Both the position numbers and the translations under genes were made by a program. Below are positions 32,748 through 40,948 of a stretch of 54,564 nt of DNA, piece by piece. Position 1 is the first letter of the stretch. The number at the start of each line of letters is the position of its first letter. Under the pieces are notes generated by a model. The model was not told the origin of the DNA. It did no database searches and saw only the letters and a list, made by a program, of their open reading frames with translations. This stretch comes from Candidatus Altimarinota bacterium (GTDB lineage Bacteria; Patescibacteriota; Gracilibacteria; BD1-5; UBA2023), in the NCBI GenBank assembly GCA_028687815.1, contig JAQTZK010000001.1, positions 1 to 54,564 of the forward strand. The letters run 5' to 3'.

Positions 32748-33245
32748 ATGTCAATTATTCTTGGAATAGATCCTGGTACCACAACGGTAGGCTACGGAGT
32801 CATAGAAGTAACCGGAAATACCCGAAAAATACTTGATTGTGGAGTTATTAAAACTACCCCAAAAATAGAGCTTTCTCAGAAAATTTTGGATATCAATACA
32901 GATCTTTTGGAGCTCATTCAAGCCTACAAACCTTCACTTTGTGGGATCGAAAAGCTCTTTTTTCACACCAATGTGACAACTGCTATTGATGTAGCTCAAA
33001 GTCGAGGAGCGATGCTCCTATGTCTTGGTCAAAAAGGAATTCAAATACGAGAATTTACTCCACTTCAAGTCAAAAAAGGAATTTGTGGAAATGGTCGAGC
33101 TCCGAAAACGCAGGTGCAAAATGCCCTGAGGCTCATTTTTTGACTCACGGATATACCGAAGCCAGATGATGCGGCGGATGCGCTCGCGATTGCGTATATT
33201 GCGAGTTTGGGGAATCTTGGGAATCTTGGAAGATACAACTCATAA
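32748..33245 (+). CDS. ruvC: Holliday junction resolvase RuvC
   Basis: 165 residues, a normal length. Cuts Holliday junctions with RuvAB. Acidic catalytic residues are visible: Asp in GIDPGTTTVGYG (residue 7), Glu in CGIEKLFFHTN, and Asp residues in PDDAADALAIA. The frame crosses one TGA between RLIF and LTDIPKPD, and the essential C-terminal acidic motif lies beyond it, which again needs UGA to be a sense codon. Converges on the DGR reverse transcriptase. Confidence 0.95.
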
Positions 33246-33354
33246 TGTATACCCAGCTATACGGAGTCAGAGGAAGAGAATATATGAGGTTCTATCTTCT
33301 AAGTAAGTATCTTCATGTATTGGAAAAGTAATCAGTAGAAAAAAGTATACCGTA

Positions 33355-34536
33355 CTATCCAAAGCCCAGCCGGAAGTTTCTCGTCCTTGCCACAATCACT
33401 TGGTACTTCCCCGAAATATAAAAATAATTCCAAAATAAGGAATTAATAGTCAAAAGTAACTTCTTACGGAGGGTCAAAGCATCAAAGTGCTGTATGAGTC
33501 CAAGATACGAATTGAGCGTTGAAAGTATCTGCTTTTGCTTGACTCTATTCTGTAATATACGAGCATCTTCGGTAATCATACGGTTTATCGCGCCTATCGC
33601 TCGATAGAAGTTTGTTTTGATCCGTTTGCCCACATAAATCCGATAGGGTTTGATAAGTGCACCGAGAAATGAGACTCCCTTCGAGAAGTATTGGAGGTAT
33701 ATTTTTCTTGGATGGAGTGAGAGCTTCAAATGCTCTGAGAGGAATGAACGAATGGCAGAGATGGCTCATTTGAGATACTCACAGTCATGATGAATGAGAA
33801 TAAAATCATCGACATAGCGTCCATAGTATCAGATTTTTAGGCTCTTTTTGATAAAAGTATCGAGTGTATGGAGGTAGAGATTAGCAAAGACCTGACTGGT
33901 AAGATTGCCTATCGGTAATCCAGTATCAAAATCAGAAAAAAAGAGACTTTTTGACTTTGGCAATCCGAGCCAGTCTTCCCCCTTCCCCTTGATGATACAG
34001 TTTGCTTTGGGGTTATTAAAAATGATTTTTTCGCACAGGTAGAGGAGGAGATCTTGGTCTTGCTCTATAACATCTTGACATATGATTTCGGAAACCGAAC
34101 TAAAGAGAATATTTTTGTTGATATTCATAAAAAATCCCGCTATATCGAGTTTGAGGATATATGCGTCCTGCGTATAGTTATCGGTAGCTTGACGCATGAA
34201 TTTTTCGACACGACGGATACCAAAAAGCGTTCCCTTGTCGACCCTGCAACTGTAGGAGTCGTAAATGAATTTTTTCTCCAAAATAGGATTCAATTGGTTG
34301 ATGACGAGATGGTGAACGATTCTGTCTCGAAAATTTCCAGCAAAAATTTCTCGCTTGACGGGTCGTTCAACGATGAAAGCGATAGATTTTCCGATTTCGT
34401 ACTTGCGTTCTTGGATTTCTTGCCAGAGGGCAATAAGATTAGTTTCGAGATTCATTTCAAAAGCGATAGCATTTGCGGTATTTCTCTTGTTTTTTCGACA
34501 GCTGTAATAGGCAGCAAAAAGATCCTGGAGTTCCAT
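33355..34536 (-). CDS. DGR-type reverse transcriptase
   Basis: 393 residues. RNA-dependent DNA polymerase that copies the TR RNA with adenine-specific errors. Seen: RT fingers motifs (VKREIFAGNFRDRIVHH, YILKLDIAGFFMNINK), the DGR-diagnostic GLPIGNLTSQVFANLYL (SQ in place of the SP of group II introns), catalytic YVDD (YGRYVDDFILIHHD, at 33805-33816), then SLHPRKIYLQ and VSFLGALIKPY. In-frame TGA codons before YYGRY and after EYLK. No maturase or endonuclease domain follows, unlike group II introns. Confidence 0.95.
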
Positions 34537-34557
34537 GTTGGAGAGCGATTATCATAT

Positions 34558-34589
34558 AAAAAACAAAAGCACGGTGACTCATGCTTTTG
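34558..34589 (-). terminator. Rho-independent terminator between TR and the reverse transcriptase
   Basis: On the minus strand CAAAAGCA / TGCTTTTG with a 10-base loop followed by six T, 21 bp before the RT start codon and 13 bp past the TR edge. It would end or attenuate the TR transcript. Confidence 0.65.
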
Positions 34590-34601
34590 CGTACTACTTC
34601 G

Positions 34602-34791
34602 AGTTCTTGAGACACCGTACCGAAAACCCATACGCCTTAGTATTGGTATTACGGTTCGACTGAGACGGGTTCCCTGTATTGAAGTTCTGATTCCAAGCCA
34701 CGGTAGCAGACGACTCCAAGGAAGACCAGAGGTTCTCATTCGTGGTACGATTGTTGAAGGTACCTACCGCATCGTTATTGCGGTTACCTGC
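34602..34791 (-). repeat. DGR template repeat (TR)
   Basis: 190 bp between the avd-like gene and the RT gene, aligned without gaps to VR at 35489-35678. On the minus (template-coding) strand it is rich in AAY codons; a virtual translation reads AGNRNNDAVGTFNNRTTNEN, with Asn at most positions that vary in VR. 18 of 19 TR/VR differences are at TR adenines. Non-coding template RNA rather than a gene. Confidence 0.95.
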
Positions 34792-34925
34792 TAAAATAGC
34801 AACTGTATTTGTGATTATGATGAATGACATCGTAATCATCTGGTAGTACTCGTAAAAACGAGTGTGCTATTGAACTAGAATGGCACGCTCTCGTACCCAT
34901 GAGGTACGAAATTCTCGCCAGCGAG

Positions 34926-35273
34926 TTATCTTGCAGATGATTTTTCCCAAGCAGTGAGTTGCTTGGAGATGGACTCAATACTTTCGGAGAGGGTAACGAA
35001 GTGTGTAAGTGGAATAGTTTTGAGGTCATGTGCCAGACGAAAAAGCAAACGGAGCGCTTCCATGCGTTCACGGGAAACGGTCAAAATATCTCATCGGTGA
35101 TGACGAGAAACATTGGCCCGATAGATCAAGACGGCGAGTTCTAGGAGCTCTCGTTTGATAGTTTCGCCGAGCGTGTATTTGTATTCCCGAGAGAAACCCT
35201 TGATGACATGGAAGGTCGCGAGTGTTAGATCATAGGTGGTTTTGTAGACATTGAGCTCGGTCGCGAGTACCAT
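34926..35273 (-). CDS. avd: DGR accessory protein, Avd-like (four-helix bundle)
   Basis: 115 residues, the size of Avd. All-helical basic protein: VYKTTYDLTLATFHVIKGFS, YTLGETIKRELLELAVLIYRA, then EALRLLFRLAHDLKTIPL. These resemble the Avd/23S-rRNA-IVP (S23) four-helix family, which forms a pentameric ring that binds RT and TR RNA. One TGA=Gly after RHHR. Positioned between VR and TR, the usual Avd place. Confidence 0.88.
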
Positions 35274-35426
35274 AGTTGGGTGGGTAATAATGAAGTCAGC
35301 TATCCACTTGGGATATCAATGAAACCTGGTGAAATTGATGTGAAAATCGAGTACCCGAGGAAACTTTTTAAACACAGTGAAACATCAGTGATGGTCGTAT
35401 GGACAGTTTCACGAAATGTGAGAGCT

Positions 35427-35453
35427 TCCCTACACCGGAAAGTGTCAAAGGGA
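35427..35453. repeat. Imperfect inverted repeat downstream of VR
   Basis: TCCCT-ACAC / GTGT-(3-base bulge)-AGGGA with a 6-base loop, about 36 bp past the 3' edge of VR on the coding strand. Several characterised DGRs need a hairpin or cruciform just after VR for retrohoming; this is a candidate, but imperfect and more distant than usual. Confidence 0.35.
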
Positions 35454-35486
35454 GAAAGAGTACGAAGTGACGAAGGGTACCACTTT

Positions 35487-37172
35487 CTAGTTCTTGAGAC
35501 ACCGAACCGAAAACCCATACGCCTTAGGATAGGTAATACGGTACGACCGAGACGGGACCCCTGGATCGAAGTTCTGATGCCAAGCCACGGTAGCAGACGA
35601 CTCCAAGGAAGACCAGAGGTCCTCATACGTGGTACGAAGGCTGAAGGTACCTACCGCATCGTCCTTGCGGTGACCTGCGTAAGATCTTGACCAGTTGGTG
35701 GTAGTTCCTTGCCAAGCGAGGTCATCATTTGGCCAGTAAGTACTACTCGATGAAGTAAAGTCAGCCTTGGTGGGAATCGCCCAGCCAGAAGGACATACTC
35801 CTTGGGTTCTTGAGCCTTGATTGTTGTTGGAGCTTCCGCCTGCCATGGCAGAAGACCATTGGTAGAGGTAGCCGAGGGAGGATACTGAGGCACAATCTGC
35901 GGTAGTCGTGGAATTGCTTCCGGGACAAGAGTAGAGTCCGGTATCGGTAGTGGACCAGGTGTTGTTTCCTTGGTAACCAGTTGCGGGAGGGAAAGCGAGG
36001 TTTTGGTTGAACCACCAAGTGTTCGCGATACGGATGAGGTTGTAGGTTTTGGTATGGATAGCTCATACTCCAGCGTGAGTATAAGTACGGTTGTCGGTAC
36101 AGGTAGAGGTAGTACCGTTGGCTCCAACACTGTTGGTGACGGCAGTACAGTCACCTCCGCTGGCTTCGGTCCAAGTGGCGGTATTCCCTCCTCCATTTCC
36201 ACTCGTACTCGTATTCACCTTTCCTCCGAGTTGATTTGTGACAATACTATTTCCAAGACTAGTAATAGCGGTAGCACCTGTAGTTGAGAGCAAGGTAGCA
36301 ATGCTTGAGTTATTCGTGATATCTGAAGTAGTATAGGCGGATTTGAGACCCGTGATAAGAGTGTTGAGCTCGGTAGTAGTAGTTGGGGTTCCTCCAGTAC
36401 TCGTATAGACTACGGTAGTTGGATTGAAAGAACTCGCATTCTTGAGGGATTTTCCGTTGAAGAGAAGGGTTCCAGAGAGTGTATTTCCCGTTCCTATTTC
36501 ACGGACTCCGGTACCCGTGAGTGAGGTGATGATACTTGGGACCGCGAGAACATAGGTAAATTCTCCTACGATAGTTTTGGCGGTGAGTCATCCATAGTTT
36601 CCTTTGATATAGACAATTGAGGGAGCACCTGGGGCAGCTTTGGCTTCGGTGGTGAGCTCAGGAAGATTCCAGGCGGTTTGAGCGAGGTCACCTTCATAGT
36701 TCGCTTTGATTTGGTAGGCTTTACCGTAGGCGAGCGATGAGTAGGTGTATTCGGTACTGTCGAGGGGGTCTACTGGTTTTTTGTTCAATCATCCTCCGGC
36801 AATACTACTTCTGAATGCTTGGAGTACGGTGGTTCCTATGAATCATTGGGTCCAGATAGTTCCTCAGGAGTAGGTAACCGTAAGTGCTGGGGCATCAGGA
36901 GTTGGGTAGGATCCTATGGTGATGATGGCGAGATCAAGGGATTTACTCATGTTCGAGATATCTCCGAGACGGGCAGAATCACGAGCTTTGGAAGAGTAGC
37001 CTCCGATGGAGAGGAATCCTATGGTTCCGAGGATGGCGAGGATCGTAATGACTACGATAAGCTCGATGAGGGTGAAGCCAAAGATGGATTTTTTGGTGGT
37101 TGGTAGTGTTTGACTTTGTCCCGATAGTATTTGGCTTGATGGAACTCTTTGGAGAGAAATGATAGGTTTCAT
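35487..37172 (-). CDS. DGR target: type IV pilin-like protein with variable FISUMP/DUF1566 domain
   Basis: 561 residues. Prepilin signal at residues 28-50: KKSIFG then FTLIELIVVITILAILG (cleavage after Gly32, Glu at +5). The middle ~350 residues are Thr/Ser/Gly/Asn-rich with several TGA=Gly codons. The C-terminal domain (~410-561) has the FISUMP/DUF1566 C-type-lectin-like pattern: TWWFNQNLAFP, GYLYQWSSAMAGG, QGVCPSGWAIPTKADF, LWSSLESSATVAW, KAYGFSVRCLKN. VR covers residues ~499-561, the ligand-facing part in known DGR targets. So a pilin-type stalk seems to display a hypervariable tip. TAG stop lies at the VR edge. Confidence 0.93.
35489..35678 (-). repeat. DGR variable repeat (VR)
   Basis: 190 bp, 171 identical to TR. 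Codon changes against TR are Asn to His, Lys, Asp, Ser, Leu, Tyr, Val or Ile, plus Thr to Pro (twice) and Gln to Arg: 16 altered residues and one silent change. The invariant block LWSSLESSATVAW separates two variable clusters. The 3' end (coding strand) matches TR except one A to T. Confidence 0.95.
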
Positions 37173-37230
37173 AGGAAATGAAAGAAATGAATATAGGAAT
37201 TAGATTTGAGTTATGGTCTGGACGAAAATA

Positions 37231-37273
37231 CAAAAAAATCCCAATTCACGGTGGGAAATACCTCGTGAATGGG
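37231..37273 (-). terminator. Terminator-like hairpin in the leader of the DGR target gene
   Basis: On the minus strand CCCATTCACG / CGTGAATTGGG (one bulged base) followed by ATTTTTTT, about 60 bp before the ATG at 37172. It either ends transcription coming from upstream or acts as an attenuator of the target gene. Confidence 0.6.
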
Positions 37274-37299
37274 AAGTTTTGGATTTTTGAGAATATTTA

Positions 37300-37397
37300 G
37301 CTGACGGCTGACGGCTGACGGCTGACGGCTGACGGCTGACGGCTGACGGCTGACGGCTGACGGCTGACGGCTGACGGCTGACGGCTGACGGCTGACG
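37300..37397. repeat. Tandem repeat, 14 perfect copies of GCTGACG
   Basis: 98 bp made of the heptamer GCTGACG repeated 14 times without error, directly upstream of the terminator-like hairpin and the DGR target gene. It has higher GC than its surroundings. Not a coding region: no long ORF uses it. Confidence 0.97.
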
Positions 37398-37744
37398 CTA
37401 TAAGAATATTATTGGGATTTGGTGTCAAATTCATTTTTTGGGAAAAGTAGGAATTTGTAGTGAATTATAGTAGATGTTGGGTGGGGTGCAAGTTTTTGTC
37501 ATTTCCTAGGCATGAAGTTTACCATCATATTCTTCAAGAAGTATTCTTTGAATCAAATATTGCAAAATTTAGATGTTTAAACCGCAGAATTCATATGAAA
37601 TACTGCGGTTTAAAAAACGAAGTATTTTTACAAAGGCAAAGTAAATTCAGTTCTAACTGATAGAGATCAGAAAGTAATATTTTTTTATGAATTACGGACT
37701 AAAATTTCCATAACATCGATGTACGAGTAATAATTTACCCAAAA
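37398..37744. other. Intergenic region between the heptamer repeat and the HTH-PRTase gene
   Basis: About 350 AT-rich bases. I see no supported gene; the one short plus-strand ORF is low quality. It contains a 12-bp perfect palindrome (37576-37614). The DGR target promoter may lie in the heptamer/upstream area, but no clear -35/-10 pair is visible. Confidence 0.5.
37576..37614. repeat. Perfect inverted repeat with 12-bp arms
   Basis: TTTAAACCGCAG / CTGCGGTTTAAA with a 15-base loop. No T tract follows on either strand within a few bases, so it is not a typical terminator; it could be an operator, a weak bidirectional terminator or a structured RNA. Confidence 0.6.
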
Positions 37745-38818
37745 TTAAATCTCATCTTCCGTAATTGCCAGATCATAATTCATTGACCCACAGATAGTTA
37801 TAATGGTTATTTTTCCTATAAATCAACCTTCTCTCATTTTCAAAGCAATAGCATTGGGTGTAGCTCCAGTAGTAAAACTATCATCAAGAATAAGGATGTG
37901 TTCGAGTGTTTTAAGATTGACAGGTAGAGTTACTATCATACTTCCTAATGCATTATAAATTCGGCGTTTTTTATCTCGAATATTCTTCTGAGATTCAAGC
38001 ACTCGTCCGGAAAGTGATACTTTTTCAACAATAATTTTGGAAATACTCAGATTGAGCTCCCTTTCTAGAACATCACGAAATTGCATTTTTCTCCCCTCAG
38101 TTGGTGGAGTAAAGATAACAGCATCGATCTTGTTTTTGTATACAAAAGTACGAATAGGTTGAATCCACAGACTTATAGCGTCTCGCAGTAATTCTATATT
38201 ACTATTCTGCTTTCCATACCGAAGTGAAAGGGCCGTACGCGTACTCCCAAATCCATTTTGGAGTACCGAAACAGTGCAAATAAAAAATTTATTAAATCCT
38301 ATATTCATATCTTCACCAAGATTTTCTCTCGCTGGAATGGTGACATCGAGTAATCCATTTTTACCTCTGAGATATTCAATACTTCCAATAATATCAATAT
38401 ATTCTACAGCTTTTTCTGGTATTATATTGGTGTAGTTATGTTTTTCGTCATAACACCAAAGGAGAAAAGCATCTAATCCATACGATATAATGCCATCTTT
38501 ATCCATATACATCATAGATCGTCGAAAAGTTTCAATGATCTCTTCTGAGGGAATATTTTCTTCATATTTCTCAAAAAGAGCCTTCTGTATGAGAGCAAGT
38601 ACTTCTTGTGTTGGTAACTCTCGAGAAACTGGGAAATATCGAGTTGCGCTTGCACGACCTATCGAATATACACGATTTTCTAGAATTAATTGTTTCAGAT
38701 GTAAATATACAGAAACACGAGAGATATTTAGTGCTTGAGCAATCTGAGTAGTCTTTTGCCCTGCGGTTTTTTCTAGAAGTAAATATATATGTTCTTGGCT
38801 CTTGAGTGCTTTTTTCAT
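37745..38818 (-). CDS. Winged-helix regulator fused to a phosphoribosyltransferase-like domain
   Basis: 357 residues. N-terminal ArsR/MarR-type HTH (TTQIAQALNISRVSVYLHLKQLI, residues ~20-45) followed by a long middle region and a C-terminal type I PRTase motif (HILILDDSFTTGATPNAIA), the PRPP-binding loop. The final 26 residues lie beyond a TGA. Such fusions recall PurR-type regulators that sense PRPP, but the HTH is of a different kind. Probably a nucleotide- or PRPP-responsive repressor; direct repeats sit just upstream of its start. Confidence 0.82.
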
Positions 38819-38820
38819 AA

Positions 38821-38858
38821 AAAAATCGTTAAAATTTCACTAAAAATCGTTAAATTTT
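38821..38858. promoter_or_regulatory. Direct-repeat operator candidate
   Basis: AAAAATCGTTAAAATTT at 38821-38837 and AAAAATCGTTAAATTTT at 38842-38858, spaced 21 bp start to start (two helical turns), beginning 3 bp upstream of the regulator start codon. Consistent with autoregulation by the HTH protein. Confidence 0.5.
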
Positions 38859-39101
38859 TTGAAAAGTATATTTGATAGTGATTGTGTTGCAAGAAAGAAA
38901 TACAAGCATAAAAGTCTTGAGTAGTAGTATTCGAAGTATACTTGAAACTATTATGAAATATGTAATGAGTTTTAAGTATACTGATAACTTTTGAGTCATT
39001 TCTCTCTCAAATACCCCCCTCCAAAAAGCCCAGCCACTCTCACTTGAAGATTTCATCCTTTCTCATACAATACCCTCTCTTCTTTTTCTTACACACGAAC
39101 T

Positions 39102-40898
39102 ATGACTATTCTTTCATCTGAAATTCGAACCAAGTACCTTGAGTTTTTCAAGACCAAATCGCATGCGATTATTCCATCCGCACCACTCGTTCCGGAGAAT
39201 GATCCGTCGGTGCTTTTTAATACGGCAGGAATGCAACCATTGGTTCCCTATCTCCTCGGTGAACCACACCCAATGGGAAAACGAATCGTTGACGTACAAA
39301 AGTGTGTACGAACGGGAGATATTGACGATGTAGGTGATAACCGACATCTTACTTTTTTCGAAATGCTCGGAAACTGGTCACTTGGGGACTATTTCAAAAA
39401 AGAATCTATCACTTGGTCGCATGAATTTCTCACTTCTCCTGAATGGCTCGGGATTGATCAAAATATGCTTACTGTAACGGTATTTGAAGGAAATAGTGAT
39501 GCCCCTCGTGACGAAGAAAGTGCGGAGATATGGCGAAGTCTTGGTATGCCAAACGACCGAATTAGCTATTTGCCTGCGGTAGATAACTGGTGGGCAGCGG
39601 GACCAACTGGACCATGTGGACCAGATACGGAGATATTTTACTATGTGGGAAATGGGGTGCCTCATGGAAATTGTGCCACCAATCCTGATGATTGGATGGA
39701 AATCTGGAACAATGTCTTCATGCAGTTTGATCGACAAGCGGACGGAAGTCTACAACCTCTCCCCTCTCAGTGTGTAGATACTGGTATGGGGCTGGAGCGA
39801 GTGACCGCCACTCTCAATGGATTCAAGCATGTGTTTGATACCGATATTTTCGTACCGTATCTTGCCAAAATTCGTGAACTTGCTCGCGAAAAATATGATG
39901 ATCGAGGAGCTCGCATCATTGCCGACCATATCCGAACGGCAGTGCATATGATATCCGATGGGGTGGTACCAAAGAATGTCGCTCAAGGATATATTTTACG
40001 ACGACTTATTCGACGAGCGATTCGAGAGTTTGCTCGCATGGGAGTTACTGGAGTGGTACTCGGTGAACTCGCTAAAATGGTCATCGAAACGTTTGCTCCC
40101 GTATATCCGAGCGTGAGCACGCATCGAGAAAAAATCCTCGAAGAAATTCAAAGAGAAGAAGAGAAGTTTGGAAAAACGCTCGCTGATGGAACTCGAGAAT
40201 TCGAAAAAATTGTTCGTGGCATGAAAGAAGCAGAGCTCAAAACAGGACAATCTATCACTCGTATTTCGGGACAGAAGGCTTTCACGCTCTTTGATACCTA
40301 CGGATTTCCAGTAGAGATGACGGAAGAAATTGCCAAAGAACATGGACTTACCATCGACCGTGCCGGATTTGAAGAAAAATTCAAAGCCCACCAAGAGCTT
40401 TCTCGAACCGCATCCGCAGGAATGTTCAAAGGAGGACTCGCTGATCAATCTGACAAAACTACCGCGCTTCACTCTGCTTGTCATCTGATGCTCGCAGGAC
40501 TCCGACAGGTACTGGGTACTCATGTAGCCCAAGCAGGTTCGAATATTACCGAGGAACGACTCCGATTCGATTTTACTCACCCTGAAAAAATGACTCCGGA
40601 GCAAATTACCGCAGTTGAAAATTTTGTGAATGAAGCGATTCAATCTTCTTTGACCGTCACCGTTGTCGAAGAATCAAAATCTGGTGCTCAAACTCGTGGA
40701 GTTTCTGGCTCATTTTGGGAAAAATACCCTGATACCGTCAAAGTTTACAAAATGGTTGGAGGAAATGGAAAGGTATACTCCGAAGAACTCTGTGGTGGTC
40801 CTCATGTTGAGAATTCCCTCAAAATGGGAACTTTCAAGATTTCCAAAGAAGAATCTTCGAGTTCTGGAGTCCGACGTATTAAGGCAGTATTGCAATAA
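39102..40898 (+). CDS. alaS: Alanyl-tRNA synthetase, short form
   Basis: 598 residues, against ~875 in E. coli. Class II catalytic core (MTILSSEIRTKYLEFFK, VRTGDIDDVGDNRHLTFFEM, GPTGPCGPDTEIFY, DTGMGLERV), tRNA-recognition helices, and the editing domain with zinc ligands HSACH (residue ~457) and CGGPH (~564; usually CGGTH). It ends right after the editing domain, so the C-Ala/DHHA1 region is missing. Shortened AlaRS occurs in organelles and reduced genomes. No TGA in frame. Confidence 0.95.
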   Translation: MTILSSEIRTKYLEFFKTKSHAIIPSAPLVPENDPSVLFNTAGMQPLVPYLLGEPHPMGKRIVDVQKCVRTGDIDDVGDNRHLTFFEMLGNWSLGDYFKKESITWSHEFLTSPEWLGIDQNMLTVTVFEGNSDAPRDEESAEIWRSLGMPNDRISYLPAVDNWWAAGPTGPCGPDTEIFYYVGNGVPHGNCATNPDDWMEIWNNVFMQFDRQADGSLQPLPSQCVDTGMGLERVTATLNGFKHVFDTDIFVPYLAKIRELAREKYDDRGARIIADHIRTAVHMISDGVVPKNVAQGYILRRLIRRAIREFARMGVTGVVLGELAKMVIETFAPVYPSVSTHREKILEEIQREEEKFGKTLADGTREFEKIVRGMKEAELKTGQSITRISGQKAFTLFDTYGFPVEMTEEIAKEHGLTIDRAGFEEKFKAHQELSRTASAGMFKGGLADQSDKTTALHSACHLMLAGLRQVLGTHVAQAGSNITEERLRFDFTHPEKMTPEQITAVENFVNEAIQSSLTVTVVEESKSGAQTRGVSGSFWEKYPDTVKVYKMVGGNGKVYSEELCGGPHVENSLKMGTFKISKEESSSSGVRRIKAVLQ

Positions 40899-40910
40899 TT
40901 TTGCATATAA

Positions 40911-40946
40911 AAAATCTCCGATTCAATTCAATCGGAGATTTTTTTT
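40911..40946. terminator. Terminator after alaS
   Basis: AAAATCTCCGATT / AATCGGAGATTTT with a 6-base loop followed by a T tract on the plus strand; A tract on the other side suits the convergent membrane-protein gene too. Confidence 0.8.
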
Positions 40947-40948
40947 GA

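Noticed and set aside
33355-34536. Reverse transcriptase as part of a group II intron or retron
   Set aside because: SQ motif, absence of maturase/HNH domain, neighbouring Avd-like gene and TR/VR pair all point to a DGR.
34054-34794. 246-codon plus-strand frame across RT and TR
   Set aside because: Antisense to the RT gene, which has clear RT motifs; no recognisable protein in this frame.
34594-34839. An open frame over TR that translates into a protein like the target C-terminus
   Set aside because: It is the template repeat read as protein. It lacks the rest of the domain, lies between avd and RT, and its Asn-rich sequence is explained by the AAY codons of a DGR template.
37300-37397. Heptamer array considered as a CRISPR or as coding repeats
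   Set aside because: No spacers between copies, unit only 7 bp, and no long frame through it; it is a simple tandem repeat.
39996-40643. 215-codon minus-strand frame inside alaS, and similar frames opposite fusA
   Set aside because: Antisense to well-recognised genes; composition (Ser/Phe/Arg) typical of reverse shadows.
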